A stretch of 64,000 bases of DNA from JBFAPK01 sp040676675 (GCF_040676675.1 NZ_JBFAPK010000001.1:62001-126000), one strand, 5' to 3'; shown: positions 47,185 to 56,449, numbered from the stretch's first letter. The notes: generated from the letters alone by a model not told the origin. Numbers and translations are program-made.

Positions 47185-47724
47185 ATGTCGGAAATGTCCA
47201 ACGATGACCAGACGCCGGAGCCGGTGCTGCGGCGTGCCTACGAGGTGGAACACCTCGGCCAGTCCCCCAACTCGACCTGGCTGCTCGCCGACGCCGACGA
47301 GACGGGCGGGGTGATGAACGCCGTACGGACCAAGCTGGGCCCCGGCACCGACGGCCCGCCGCCGCACTACCACAAGGAGTCACCCGAGCTGTTCTTCATG
47401 CTGGACGGCGCGCTGCGGGTACTGACCGGCGAGCGGATCGTCACGATCAGGAAGGGCGACTTCCTGCTGGTCCCGCCGCACCTGACGCACGCCTGGGGCA
47501 CGCCGGGCGGGGTCGGCGCGGACGTGCTCATCATCAAGGCGCCCGGGAACAACCGCTTCGACTACTTCCGGCTGGCCGACCGCATCCGCCGGGGTGAGGC
47601 GAGCCCGAAAGCGGTCCTGGAGACGCAGGAACGGTTCGACAACCACTTCGTCGAGAGCGCCGTCTGGCGGCAGGCGCTCGCCGCCGACGGAACCGGCCGC
47701 CGCAGCCAGTTGGTCGAGCTGTGA
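47185..47724 (+). CDS. Cupin-domain protein
   Basis: A 179-residue cupin. The metal-site strand PPHYHKESPELFFMLDGAL (His, His, Glu) and the second motif LLVPPHLTHAWGTPGG (His) are present, so a metal-dependent barrel is likely. The role (dioxygenase, isomerase, or sensor) is not determined; quercetinase-like cupins of this length share the plan. It is under a MarR-type promoter and overlaps the next gene by 4 bases (GTGA). Confidence 0.88.
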   Translation: MSEMSNDDQTPEPVLRRAYEVEHLGQSPNSTWLLADADETGGVMNAVRTKLGPGTDGPPPHYHKESPELFFMLDGALRVLTGERIVTIRKGDFLLVPPHLTHAWGTPGGVGADVLIIKAPGNNRFDYFRLADRIRRGEASPKAVLETQERFDNHFVESAVWRQALAADGTGRRSQLVEL

Positions 47725-48830
47725 CCCGCGTCGTCGTACTCGGCGCCGGATACGCCGGGCTCGTGGCCGCCAAACTCGCGGCCAGACGCACCAGGGCCGA
47801 GGTGACGCTCGTCAACGCCGGCGATCGGTTCGTCGAGCGGGTACGCCTGCACCAGCTCGCGGCGGGACAGCGCCTGCGCGACCTGCCGCTGACCGAGCTG
47901 CTGGCGGGCACCGACGTCAACCTCGTCGTGGGCCTCGTCACGGAGATCGACACCGCCCGGCGGGTCGTCCGGCTGGACGGCGCCGCCCAGCGCCTCCAGT
48001 ACGACGTGCTGGTCTACGCGCTGGGCAGCGCGGCGGACCTCACCTCGGTTCCCGGCGCGGCCGAACACGCCCACGCCGTCGCCGACGCCGGACAGGCCCG
48101 CCGGTTACGGGATCGGGTCCGCGACGGGACCACCGTGGCCGTCGTCGGCGGTGGCCTCACCGGCATCGAGACGGCCGCCGAGCTGGCCGAGTCGTACCCG
48201 GGGGCGAAGGTGCGGATGGTCACCGGCGGCGTACCGGGCGCCGCCCTCTCCGCGAAGGCCCGGCGGCACTTCCTGCGGACCTTCCACCGGCTCGGCATCG
48301 AGCTTCGGGAGAACGTCCGGGTGACCGAGGTCCACGCCGACGGGCTGTCGCTGGCGGGCGGCGAGCGGCTGGACGCCGACATCGTCGTCTGGACCACCGG
48401 GTTCCGCGTGTCGAGCCTGGCGGCCGAGGCCGGGCTCGCCGTCGACGGCCACGGGCGCATGCTCGTGGACGACACCCTCCGCTCCGTCTCGCATCCCGAG
48501 GTCTACGGCATCGGGGACTCGGCCGCCGCCCGCCTGCCGAGCGGGCAGGAACTGCGGATGGCCTGCGCGACCGCGATACCGTCCGCCGCCTGCGCCGTCC
48601 GGGCCATCGCCGCCCGCCTGGCCGGCCGGGAAGCGCGTCCGCTGAACTTCCGGTACGTCACGCAATGCGTCAGCCTCGGCCGGCGGGACGGGCTCATCCA
48701 GTTTGTCCGGCCTGACGACACGCCGGCCCGCGGCCTGCTCACCGGGCGGCCGGCGGCCCTGTACAAGGAGGCCATCGTCCGGGCGGCCTACTGGTCGCAG
48801 CGGCACCCCGGTCTGACCGCCGCCATGTGA
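47721..48830 (+). CDS. FAD/NAD(P)-dependent oxidoreductase (NDH-2-like)
   Basis: A 369-residue flavoprotein with two dinucleotide-binding motifs: VLGAGYAGLVAAKLA at the start for FAD and VVGGGLTGIETAAELAE near residue 145 for NAD(P)H. YGIGDSAAARLPSG near the end is the usual FAD-contacting motif. The length and the short C-terminal part resemble type II NADH dehydrogenases and nitroreductase-like proteins of the pyridine nucleotide-disulfide family. It is coupled to the cupin gene and probably acts with it under MarR control. Confidence 0.9.
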   Translation: MTRVVVLGAGYAGLVAAKLAARRTRAEVTLVNAGDRFVERVRLHQLAAGQRLRDLPLTELLAGTDVNLVVGLVTEIDTARRVVRLDGAAQRLQYDVLVYALGSAADLTSVPGAAEHAHAVADAGQARRLRDRVRDGTTVAVVGGGLTGIETAAELAESYPGAKVRMVTGGVPGAALSAKARRHFLRTFHRLGIELRENVRVTEVHADGLSLAGGERLDADIVVWTTGFRVSSLAAEAGLAVDGHGRMLVDDTLRSVSHPEVYGIGDSAAARLPSGQELRMACATAIPSAACAVRAIAARLAGREARPLNFRYVTQCVSLGRRDGLIQFVRPDDTPARGLLTGRPAALYKEAIVRAAYWSQRHPGLTAAM

Positions 48831-48834
48831 TCCT

Positions 48835-48859
48835 GGCCCGGCCGCCGGTCGGCCGGGCC
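48835..48859. terminator. Hairpin between convergent oxidoreductase and response-regulator genes
   Basis: A perfect 9-bp stem (48835-48843 with 48851-48859) and a 7-base loop in the 41-base gap between stop codons at 48830 and 48872; it can serve both directions. Confidence 0.65.
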
Positions 48860-48871
48860 GGGTCCGGCCGG

Positions 48872-49546
48872 TTACGCTCCGCCGGTCCAGCGGTAGCGGC
48901 GCTCGGGGCGGCCGGCCGAGCCGTACCGCAGGGTCACCGCCGCCTTGCCCGCACCGACGAAGTGTTCCAGGTACCGCCGGGTGCTCACCCGGGACAGCCC
49001 GACCCGCTCGGCGCACTCGCTCGCCGACAGGTCCGTACCGGCGCCGCGCAGCGCCCCGGCGACCAGCTCGGCGGTCGGCGCGGTCAGCCCCTTCGGCAGC
49101 TCCGGGGGGACCGGGCGCAGCGCGACGAAGAGCCGGTCGACGTCGTCCTGCACCACCTCGCCCGACCCGGAGAGCCGGTGGTGGGCCACCGCGTACCGCT
49201 CCAGCCGGTCCCGCAGCGTCTCGAAGGTGAACGGCTTGATCAGATAGTGGACGACGCCGCTGCGCAGCGCGGTACGGATCGTGGTCACGTCCCGGGCGGC
49301 GGTGACCGCGAGCACGTCCACCACCGCCCCGCCCTCGCGCAGCCGGCGCAGCACCTCCAGCCCCGACAGGTCCGGCAGGTAGATGTCGAGCAACACCAGG
49401 TCGGGGCGGAGCCGGTCGACGGCGGCGAGCGCGTCCTGCCCGCTGTGCGCGACCCCGGCGACCGCGAAGCCGGGCACCTTCGCGACGAAGCCGCTGTGCA
49501 CCTTGGCGACCATGAAGTCGTCGTCCACCACCAGCACCCGGATCAT
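48872..49546 (-). CDS. CitB/DcuR-type response regulator
   Basis: A 224-residue regulator. The receiver (1-120) has VVDDDFMVAK, phospho-acceptor Asp in LVLLDIYLPDLSG (about Asp54) and the conserved lysine in YLIKPFTFETLR. The C-terminal part has an HTH with LSASECAERVGLSRVSTRRYL, as in the CitB/DcuR group. It responds to the kinase encoded just upstream (4-base overlap) and probably controls carboxylate uptake. The likely targets are the tct genes, including the TctC-like gene divergent from the kinase. Confidence 0.93.
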   Translation of the reverse strand: MIRVLVVDDDFMVAKVHSGFVAKVPGFAVAGVAHSGQDALAAVDRLRPDLVLLDIYLPDLSGLEVLRRLREGGAVVDVLAVTAARDVTTIRTALRSGVVHYLIKPFTFETLRDRLERYAVAHHRLSGSGEVVQDDVDRLFVALRPVPPELPKGLTAPTAELVAGALRGAGTDLSASECAERVGLSRVSTRRYLEHFVGAGKAAVTLRYGSAGRPERRYRWTGGA

Positions 49547-51195
49547 CGGCCCGCCACCCGACGGACGGGCGCCGAAGCCGCGGACGGTTCGACCGGCACC
49601 GGACCGGACGTAGCCGGCTCGACCGGCGCCGGACCGGGCGCGGCCGGCTCGACCAGCGGCAGTACGGCCGTGAACGCCGACCCGTCCACGGCGATGCTGC
49701 CGCCGCGATGCAGGCAGATCAGCCGGATCAGCGCCAGGCCGAGGCCGTGGTGCCCGCGGGCCGGGTCCTTCGTGGAGTAGCCCTGCCGGAACACCTCCTC
49801 GGCCAACTCCGGCGGCACCCCCGCCCCGGAGTCCCGTACCGTCAGCCGCACCTCGCCCTCGACGGCCCGGATCGTCACCTCCACCCGGCCGCCCGGTCCG
49901 ATCGCGTCCAACGCGTTGTCGACCAGGTTGCCCACGATGGTGACCAGGTCCCCGGCGAGCCGGTCGTCGACGCCCGGCAGCTCCGACTCCGGCGAGACCA
50001 GCAGCTGCACCCCCTGCTCGGCGGCGAGGCTGGTCTTGGCGATCAGCAGGGCGGCCAGCGCCGGGTCCCGGACCACGGCGGCGACGTCCCGGTTCAGCGC
50101 CTCGTGCGCCTGGCTGGCCCGGGTGATGTAGCGGACCACCTCCTCGTGCTCGCCGAGTTGCAGCAGGCCGGCGATGGTGTGCAGTCGGTTCGAGAACTCG
50201 TGCGCCTGGGCCCGCAACGTGTCGGTGGTGTGCCGGCTGACGTCCAGCTCGCGCCGCAGCGCGGTCAGCTCGGTCCGGTCCCGCAGCGTCGTCACCGAGC
50301 CGACCCGGCGACCGCGTACCACCACCGGCCGCCGGTTCAGCACCAGCACCCGGTCGTCGCTGAGCACGATCTGGTCCACTCCGGTCACCCGGCCGGTCAG
50401 CACGTCGAGCAAACGCGGCTCCATCGGCTGCGCGTGCAGCGAGCGCCCCACCGGGGAGTCGCGCAGCCCGAGCAGGCGTACCGCCTCGTCGTTGACGAGG
50501 GTGACCCGGTCGGCGGTGTCGGTGCCGACGACGCCCTCCTTGATGCCGTGCAGCATCGCCTCCCGGTGCTCGACCAGCCCGGTGATCTCCCGGGGCTCCA
50601 GCCCGAGCGTCTGCCGCTTGACCCGGCGCGCCAGCAGCAGCGACCCGGCCACCCCGAGCGCCCCGCCGATCAGCAGGTACGTCACCAGGTTGGTGACCGC
50701 CCCGGCGAGCTGCTCCGGCAGCGTCGGGTAGGTGTGCCCGACCACGATCAGCCCCAGGAACTCGCCGTCCCGCTCGGCCAGCACCGGCACGTGCGCGACC
50801 AGCGCCTTCGAGCCGTCGGCGAGCACCCCGATCCAGGATCGGCCGCGCAGCGCGTCGCTGCCGCCCAGCGGCACCGGCGAACCGGCGTCCGGGCCGGTGA
50901 CCAGCTTGCCGGTGGCGTCGGTGATCAGCACGTACGAGGCGCCGGAGACCGCGCGGGCGCTCTCGGCGACAGCGGCGAGCGGTTCGCGGTTGGCGGCCGG
51001 GTCGAGCAGCCCCATCCGGACCGTACGGTTGATCGCCGCGTTCTCGCCGACCGAGCGCAGCCGCGCCCCCTCCTCGCGCCGGAACGCCGCGTCGGACTCG
51101 GCGATCGAGACCGCCGCGACCGCGCTCACCACCAGCAGCACGATGCCGAGCTGGAGCAGCAGGAACTGGCCGGCCAGGGACATCCGCTGGCGCAT
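49543..51195 (-). CDS. CitA/DcuS-type sensor histidine kinase
   Basis: A 550-residue membrane kinase. TM1 (LAGQFLLLQLGIVLLVVSAV, about 8-27) and TM2 (TNLVTYLLIGGALGVAGSLLL, cut here, about 167-187) bound an extracellular sensor domain of the CitAP/Cache type. A cytoplasmic PAS domain (about 210-300) precedes the phospho-acceptor region RAQAHEFSNRLHTIAGLLQLG (the usual His) and a HATPase with NLVDNALDAI and HHGLGLALIRLI. The C-terminal 50 residues are a Pro/Ala-rich tail with repeated PVEP. Known CitA-type kinases sense citrate or C4-dicarboxylates. Divergent from a TctC gene. Confidence 0.93.
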   Translation of the reverse strand: MRQRMSLAGQFLLLQLGIVLLVVSAVAAVSIAESDAAFRREEGARLRSVGENAAINRTVRMGLLDPAANREPLAAVAESARAVSGASYVLITDATGKLVTGPDAGSPVPLGGSDALRGRSWIGVLADGSKALVAHVPVLAERDGEFLGLIVVGHTYPTLPEQLAGAVTNLVTYLLIGGALGVAGSLLLARRVKRQTLGLEPREITGLVEHREAMLHGIKEGVVGTDTADRVTLVNDEAVRLLGLRDSPVGRSLHAQPMEPRLLDVLTGRVTGVDQIVLSDDRVLVLNRRPVVVRGRRVGSVTTLRDRTELTALRRELDVSRHTTDTLRAQAHEFSNRLHTIAGLLQLGEHEEVVRYITRASQAHEALNRDVAAVVRDPALAALLIAKTSLAAEQGVQLLVSPESELPGVDDRLAGDLVTIVGNLVDNALDAIGPGGRVEVTIRAVEGEVRLTVRDSGAGVPPELAEEVFRQGYSTKDPARGHHGLGLALIRLICLHRGGSIAVDGSAFTAVLPLVEPAAPGPAPVEPATSGPVPVEPSAASAPVRRVAGR

Positions 51196-51405
51196 CGTGC
51201 CCTCCCTCCCCGCCGTCGGAACGCCGAGCTGGCCCGCTCGGGCGCGCCCGGCCCGGCTGAGCACGACCGGCCCGACGCGTGCGCCCAGCAAAGTGCCTCC
51301 GCCCCGCCCGCGCAACCGTCCGCCGCCGGCGGATCGGTCGTTGTTACCGCATCTTGTCGGCGCCGAGTCTTCCCAGGTACCGGCGGCGACGCGCAGGATC
51401 GGCGG

Positions 51406-52548
51406 GTGCGACGGTCGCCGCGTCCCGGTCGCGCCCCCGGCCCGGCCCGCCGGCGGGTGCCGGTGGCGGCCGGTCTCGCCCTGCTCCTGGCCGCGGTGGC
51501 CGGCGGCGGCACGATGGCCGGCTGCGCCGCCGGCCACGACCCCGCCGGGCCGGCCGAGCTGCGGATCATGGTGCCCAACGCGCCGGGCAGCGGGTACGAC
51601 GTGACCGCCCGCACCGCCGCGAAGGCGCTGGAGGACGCGGGCGTGATCCGCGGCGTGGAGGTCTTCAACCTGCCCGGCGGCGGTGGCCTCGTCGGGCTGC
51701 GCCGGCTCGGCTACGAGCGCGGCAACGCCCGACTGACGATGCTGATGGGGCTGGGCGTCGTGGGCAGCCAGTACGCGACGCCGGCGCCCGTGACGCTCCA
51801 GGACACCACGCCGGTGGCCCGGCTGATCGAGGAGCCGGCCATCGTCGTGGTCACCCGCGACTCGCCGTACCGGGAGCTGGCCGACCTGGTCGCCGCTTGG
51901 CGGTCGCGGCCGGCGGCGGTACCGGTCGGCGGCGGCTCGGCGGCGGGCGGCCCCGACTACCTCGCCCCGATGCTGCTCGCCGAGGCGGTCGGCATCGCGC
52001 CGTCCAAGGTCGCCTACCGGGAGTACGACGGCGGCGGCGACCTGCTCGCGGCGATCCTCGGCAAACAGGTCGCGTTCGGCGTCTCCGGGCTCAGCGAGTA
52101 CGCCGACCAGATCACCTCCGGCCAGCTCCGGGTGCTCGCGGTGACCAGCGCCCGGCGGATACCCGGCGTGCCCGCCCCGACCCTGCGGGAGTCCGGTGTC
52201 GACGTGGTCTTCGCCAACTGGCGGGGCATCGTCGCGCCGCCCGGACTGGCCGCGCCCGACGCGGCGGCGCTGCGCTCGGCCGTTCGGCGGCTGCACGACA
52301 GTCCGCAGTGGCGGGCGGCGTTGGCCAAGTACGGCTGGACCGACGCGTACCTCGACGGCGACGCCTTCGGCGTGTTCCTGCGTACCGAGAACGCGCGGCT
52401 GGCCGGCGTGCTCGCCCAGCTCGGCCTGACCGTCCCGCCGGGCGACGGTCCGGCGCCCGGCTCGACCGCCGCCGCGCCGGGGGATGGCCCGCCGGGGAAC
52501 GACCGCCCGGTCCGCCCGACCGTCCCGCCCGGGCCGGGGCCCGGGTGA
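51406..52548 (+). CDS. Second TctC-family binding protein
   Basis: A 380-residue solute-binding protein of the TctC/Bug family. A signal with a lipobox-like GGTMAGC (Cys about 42) is followed by AELRIMVPNAPGSGYDVTAR, VFNLPGGGGLVG, VPVGGGSAAGGPDY and VVFANWRGIVAPPG, matching the protein at 38086 motif by motif. The last 40 residues are a Pro/Gly tail. No TctA or TctB genes are next to it. It diverges from the CitA-type kinase gene, so it may act as a ligand-presenting partner of that kinase, as proposed for some Bug proteins, or feed the transporter 12 kb away. GTG start. Confidence 0.88.
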   Translation: MRRSPRPGRAPGPARRRVPVAAGLALLLAAVAGGGTMAGCAAGHDPAGPAELRIMVPNAPGSGYDVTARTAAKALEDAGVIRGVEVFNLPGGGGLVGLRRLGYERGNARLTMLMGLGVVGSQYATPAPVTLQDTTPVARLIEEPAIVVVTRDSPYRELADLVAAWRSRPAAVPVGGGSAAGGPDYLAPMLLAEAVGIAPSKVAYREYDGGGDLLAAILGKQVAFGVSGLSEYADQITSGQLRVLAVTSARRIPGVPAPTLRESGVDVVFANWRGIVAPPGLAAPDAAALRSAVRRLHDSPQWRAALAKYGWTDAYLDGDAFGVFLRTENARLAGVLAQLGLTVPPGDGPAPGSTAAAPGDGPPGNDRPVRPTVPPGPGPG

Positions 52549-52612
52549 GCCGCGCCACTCGGCGAGCCGTAACCCGGTTGAGAGTTGCCGACCGGGGCGC
52601 TGGAATGGCCGG

Positions 52613-53797
52613 ATGGAAATCCGCCGCATCCGCAACGAGGAACGCCCCGCCACCAGCTGGTTCCTCGGGGGGTACGCCTTCAACCCGTCCCCCGTTCCGG
52701 CCGAGCGGCAGGAGAAGCTGCGCCGCTACCTGCCCTACAACTCCGGCAGCGTCTCGCTGATCGCCGAGGAGGCGGGCGAGACGCTCGCCACCGTGACCGC
52801 GATCCCGATGCGGCAGAACGTGCGCGGCATCGTCTACCCGATGGCCGGCGTGGCCGGGGTCGCCACCCATCCGCTCGCCCGCCGGCGCGGCCACATCCGT
52901 ACGCTGCTGACCCGGCTCCTCGGCGAGCTGCGCGACGAGGGGCACGTCGTCTCGGCGCTCTACCCGTTCCGCCCCTCCTTCTACGCCAAGTTCGGCTACG
53001 TCGGCGTGCCGGCCGCGCGTACCGTCACGTTCTCCCCCGGCGGGCTGGGCGAGCTGCTCCGGGCCGAGCTGCCCGGCGAGCTGACCTGGCAGAAGGTCGA
53101 CGCCGGCTACGAGGCGTACCGGGAGTTCACCCTGCGTCTGCTGACCCGGCGGCACGGCTTCTCCGTCATGCCGGACTACCGCGCCGCCGGGCTCCGCGAG
53201 GAGGAGCTGTGGCTGGTCACCGCGCGCGTCGACGGTGAGGTCGTCGGGGCGGTGACGTACCGCATCGAGGAGCACGGCGGCACGCTCGCCGCCGGCGACC
53301 TGCTCACCACCGGCCCGCTCGGCCGGGCGCTGCTGCTGCGCTTCTTCGCCAACCACGTCGACCAGGTGGCCCGGGTGACCGCGCTCGTGGGCGCCGACGA
53401 GACCCCCGAGCTGTGGGCGACCGACCTGGTCGCGCGTACCGAGGCGAAGATCTCCTTCCCCGACTCGCCCGCGCCGATGGCCCGGGTGCTCTCGATGGCG
53501 GGGCTGAACGGTCTCGCCGCCGGCACCGGGCGGGTCGACGTGGAGATCGTGGACGACCCGTTCATCGCCGGCCGGTACCGGCTCGACGGCGGCGACGGCA
53601 CGCTGGAGGTACGCCCCGGCGAGGGCGGCGCCCCCGCCGCGACGTTGACGGCGGCGGGCTTCTCGGCGCTGGTCTACGGCGTGCTCGACCCGGCCGAGCT
53701 GCCGCTGCGCGGGCTCGGGACGGTACCGGACGACGCCGCCGCCGAGCTGCGCTCGCTCTTCCCGCGCGAGCTGCCGTACCTCTTCTCCGCCTTCTGA
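52613..53797 (+). CDS. Eis-like GNAT acetyltransferase
   Basis: A 394-residue protein of the Eis group: two GNAT domains and a C-terminal SCP2-like domain. The acetyl-CoA loop VATHPLARRRGHIRTLLTRLL (cut here, around residue 80-100) and YPFRPSFYAKFGY are group marks, and the chain ends in a phenylalanine (YLFSAF), as Eis enzymes use the terminal carboxylate in catalysis. Such enzymes acetylate aminoglycosides or lysines in various substrates. It may give some aminoglycoside tolerance; the natural substrate is unknown. Confidence 0.9.
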   Translation: MEIRRIRNEERPATSWFLGGYAFNPSPVPAERQEKLRRYLPYNSGSVSLIAEEAGETLATVTAIPMRQNVRGIVYPMAGVAGVATHPLARRRGHIRTLLTRLLGELRDEGHVVSALYPFRPSFYAKFGYVGVPAARTVTFSPGGLGELLRAELPGELTWQKVDAGYEAYREFTLRLLTRRHGFSVMPDYRAAGLREEELWLVTARVDGEVVGAVTYRIEEHGGTLAAGDLLTTGPLGRALLLRFFANHVDQVARVTALVGADETPELWATDLVARTEAKISFPDSPAPMARVLSMAGLNGLAAGTGRVDVEIVDDPFIAGRYRLDGGDGTLEVRPGEGGAPAATLTAAGFSALVYGVLDPAELPLRGLGTVPDDAAAELRSLFPRELPYLFSAF

Positions 53798-53805
53798 TCC
53801 GGTCC

Positions 53806-53862
53806 GCCGCCGCCCCGGGGTTCAGCCGCGCGAGAGGTCGCGCTGACCCCGGGGTCGGCGGC
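53806..53862. terminator. Convergent hairpin with duplicated gene-end sequence
   Basis: Arms 53806-53826 and 53842-53862 (GCCGCCG start, GCTGACCCCGGGG core) pair with one bulge on each side. The loop and right arm resemble the sequence 53868-53897, the 3' end of the epoxide hydrolase gene, so the hairpin seems to have formed by duplication of about 30 bases. Confidence 0.65.
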
Positions 53863-53875
53863 ACGGCCCCCGGGG

Positions 53876-55075
53876 TCAGCGGGGCGAGGGGTCGCGGAGT
53901 TCCCGGAAGAACGCCCGGATGTCCTCGGTCAGCAGTTCCGGCTGCTCCATCGCGGGGAAGTGCCCGCCGCGGTCGTACTCCGTCCACCGGACGATGTTGT
54001 TCGTGCGCTCGGCGACGTGCCGCAGCGGGACGAAGTTGTCCCGGGGGAAGACGGCCAGCGCGGTCGGCGCGGTCGACGGCTCGGGCGGCCGGCCCCAGTA
54101 GTCGGCGTGCGCGCGCTCGTAGTAGATGCGGGCGGACGAGCCGGCCGTACCGGTCAGCCAGTAGAGCATCACGTTGGTGAGCATCTGGTCGCGGTCGACC
54201 GCGTCCTCGGGGCGCTCCGCCGAGTCGGTCCACTCCTTGAACTTCTCGACGATCCAGGCCAGCTGGCCCACCGGCGAGTCGGTCAGGCCGTACGCCAGCG
54301 TCTGCGGCCGGGTGGCCTGGATGTCCGCGTACCCCTGCCGCTCGCGGCTCCAGGTCTTCAGCCGCTCCCAGGAGGCCAGCGTGCGCTCCCGCTCGGCGGG
54401 GTCCAGCGCGGCCAGCTCGCCCGGTTCGGGTTCGTGCGCCTGGTGCGCGTTGGGCAGCAGGTTGAGGTGCACGCCGACGACCTCGGGCCGGGTACGGCCC
54501 AGCTCCCGCGAGATGACCGCGCCCCAGTCACCGCCCTGCACCCCGTACCGGGCGTAGCCGAGCCGTTCCATCAGCACGGCGAACGCGGCGGCCACCCGCT
54601 TGAACTCCCAGCCGGGCTCGGTGGTCGGCCCGGACAGGCCGAATCCGGGGATGCTCGGCAGCACCAGGTGGAACGCGTCGGCCGGGTCGCCGCCGTACCG
54701 GCGGGGATCGGTCAGCGGGCCGGCGACCCGCTCGAACTCGACGATCGAGCCGGGCCAGCCGTGCGTCATCAGCAGCGGGGTCGCGTCCGGTTCGGGCGAG
54801 CGGAGATGGGCGAAGTGCAGGTTCGCACCGTCGACGGTGGTGGTGAACTGCGGCCACCGGTTCAGCCGGGCCTCGGCCGCGCGCCAGTCGTACCGGTGCC
54901 GCCAGTGGTGCACCAGCTCCCGCAGGTAGTCGCGCGGGACGCCGTACGCCCACCCCACGCCCGGCAGCTCGTCGGGCCAGCGGGTACGGTCGAGCCGCCC
55001 GTGCAGATCGTCGAGATCGCCCTGCGGTATGTCGACACGGAACGGTTGGATGCCGTCGTCGGTCTCGGTGCTCAC
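53876..55075 (-). CDS. Epoxide hydrolase, cytosolic
   Basis: A 399-residue enzyme of the microsomal-type epoxide hydrolase family. The EHN domain (IQPFRVDIPQGDLDDLHGRL) is followed by HGWPGS (105-110), nucleophile Asp183 (QGGDWGAV) and the base RGGHFPAME near residue 375. It lacks the Tat signal of the paralogue at 42673, so it should be cytosolic. I use the GTG at 55075, which overlaps the stop of the gene upstream (GTGA); an ATG 9 bases earlier is also possible. The substrate is not known. Confidence 0.92.
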   Translation of the reverse strand: MSTETDDGIQPFRVDIPQGDLDDLHGRLDRTRWPDELPGVGWAYGVPRDYLRELVHHWRHRYDWRAAEARLNRWPQFTTTVDGANLHFAHLRSPEPDATPLLMTHGWPGSIVEFERVAGPLTDPRRYGGDPADAFHLVLPSIPGFGLSGPTTEPGWEFKRVAAAFAVLMERLGYARYGVQGGDWGAVISRELGRTRPEVVGVHLNLLPNAHQAHEPEPGELAALDPAERERTLASWERLKTWSRERQGYADIQATRPQTLAYGLTDSPVGQLAWIVEKFKEWTDSAERPEDAVDRDQMLTNVMLYWLTGTAGSSARIYYERAHADYWGRPPEPSTAPTALAVFPRDNFVPLRHVAERTNNIVRWTEYDRGGHFPAMEQPELLTEDIRAFFRELRDPSPR

Positions 55076-55683
55076 CCTGGGCATGCTATGTCGGCGCACC
55101 CGGGCGGCTGGACATCGCCGCTGGTCACGCACCTGCCCGAGAGGTCGTACCGCCGCCACGAGGGCGAGTCGACGGCCTCGTTCGCGAACCCGGCCTCGCC
55201 CGGCGCGTTGAAGACCTGTAGCGCCGGCCGGCCCGGCTCGAACCGGAACTCGACCCCGCCGAGCACCCACGCCTCGACCCGGCCCCCGTTGAGGTGCTCC
55301 AACCGCAGGTCGTTGCAGAGCACCCGGACCTCGCGGAGCGTACCGCCGACGACCGGGCCCAGCTCCGGCTCGTCCAGCTCGCCCCAGTCCACCGCCAGGT
55401 CGGGGTCGTCCTGCTCCTCGATGTCCGGCGGCTCGGTCAGCGGGATCCGGTCCCAGCTCAGGTAGAGCCGATCGAAGCCCGCCATCGTCAGCTCCAGGTG
55501 CCGGCCCTCGAAGTCGAGGACCAGCGGCCCGGTCGGGCACCGGTCGCCGTCCACCGCGAACCGCAGGCTCCACACTCGACACAGCCGCCGTCCGGTCAGG
55601 TCGGCGAGCCGTTCGCCGTGCCGGGCGAGCAGCTCCTCGACCGAGGTGAACGGCCTCGGGTCGTACCCGGCGATCCCCCACAC
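55072..55683 (-). CDS. Hypothetical protein coupled to epoxide hydrolase
   Basis: A 203-residue soluble protein without a family I recognise. Visible features are ELLARHGERLADLTGRRL, an acidic middle (DIEEQDDPDLAVDWGELDEPE) and EFRFEPGRPALQVFNAPGE. It looks like a beta-rich protein of the kind that binds small ligands. GTG start; the 4-base overlap with the epoxide hydrolase start suggests joint translation. Confidence 0.78.
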   Translation of the reverse strand: MWGIAGYDPRPFTSVEELLARHGERLADLTGRRLCRVWSLRFAVDGDRCPTGPLVLDFEGRHLELTMAGFDRLYLSWDRIPLTEPPDIEEQDDPDLAVDWGELDEPELGPVVGGTLREVRVLCNDLRLEHLNGGRVEAWVLGGVEFRFEPGRPALQVFNAPGEAGFANEAVDSPSWRRYDLSGRCVTSGDVQPPGCADIACPG

Positions 55684-55838
55684 GAGGGCCGAGGTTAGGC
55701 AGGCCGGCGGGGCAGGTCAACGACCTCCGTGACACCCGCCACGCCCGACGCTCGCCACGCCCGATTTCCGGCGTGGCGACACGGATAGTGGTTATTTCGG
55801 ACTAGGCACGGCTGCACCGGTGGCGGTAGGTTCGTTTC

Positions 55839-56270
55839 GTGCAACCCGTCGCGCTCGCCCGCCCCCTGTGGTGGCTGGCGCTGCGGTCGCTGCGCCTCCT
55901 GACCGGACTGGTGCTCCTCGCGGTCGCGCTCGGCACGGGCCCCGGCCCGACCGCCGTCACGGCCACCGGCGCCCGTCCCGTCGCGGTCTCGTCGGCGGTG
56001 CAGGGCCCCACGGCGGTCGCGGCGCTGCGCCCGACGCTCGTGACGACGCCCCCCGGCAGCGGATTCCGTCCCGCGCCGAGGCGGGCCGGAACGACCGAGC
56101 CCGCCGGAGCGGATCTCGGCGCCGAGCGGGCCCTCCCCGCCGACCGAGTCGACCTCCTCGCCGCCGCGACAGCGCGGCCGGCGGCGATCCGACCGGCGAC
56201 GGACTCCCGGCGGATCAGCGGCGACGCGCACGACTGGGCGCGCGGGCAGCGCGCACCGCCCCGGGCGTAG
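55839..56270 (+). CDS. Small exported protein of unknown function
   Basis: A 143-residue product. LWWLALRSLRLLTGLVLLAVALGTG is a membrane anchor or signal peptide, and the rest is Ala/Pro/Arg-rich with no recognisable domain (GFRPAPRRAGTTEPAGADLG). GTG start with a weak ribosome site; codon use (G or C at nearly every third position) supports translation. It could equally be a poorly conserved secreted peptide. Confidence 0.5.
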   Translation: MQPVALARPLWWLALRSLRLLTGLVLLAVALGTGPGPTAVTATGARPVAVSSAVQGPTAVAALRPTLVTTPPGSGFRPAPRRAGTTEPAGADLGAERALPADRVDLLAAATARPAAIRPATDSRRISGDAHDWARGQRAPPRA

Positions 56271-56449
56271 CCCGTTCCCGACGGCCCGGCCGCTCCGGCC
56301 CGCCGCTCGCACCGTCCCGCCGGTCTCCGGCATCACGCGCGCCCCTCCCGGGTAACCGGTCCGCGGGCGCCGGACGTGATCACGCTACGCACCCGCTCCG
56401 GGCGCACCCCGTACCTGTTCGCATCGCTCAACCTCATGAGGTGCTGGTC

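Noticed and set aside
52484..52612. Longer N-terminus for the Eis-like protein
   Set aside because: The extra 43 residues are Arg/Pro/Gly-rich and overlap the end of the TctC gene; the ATG at 52613 gives the normal family start.
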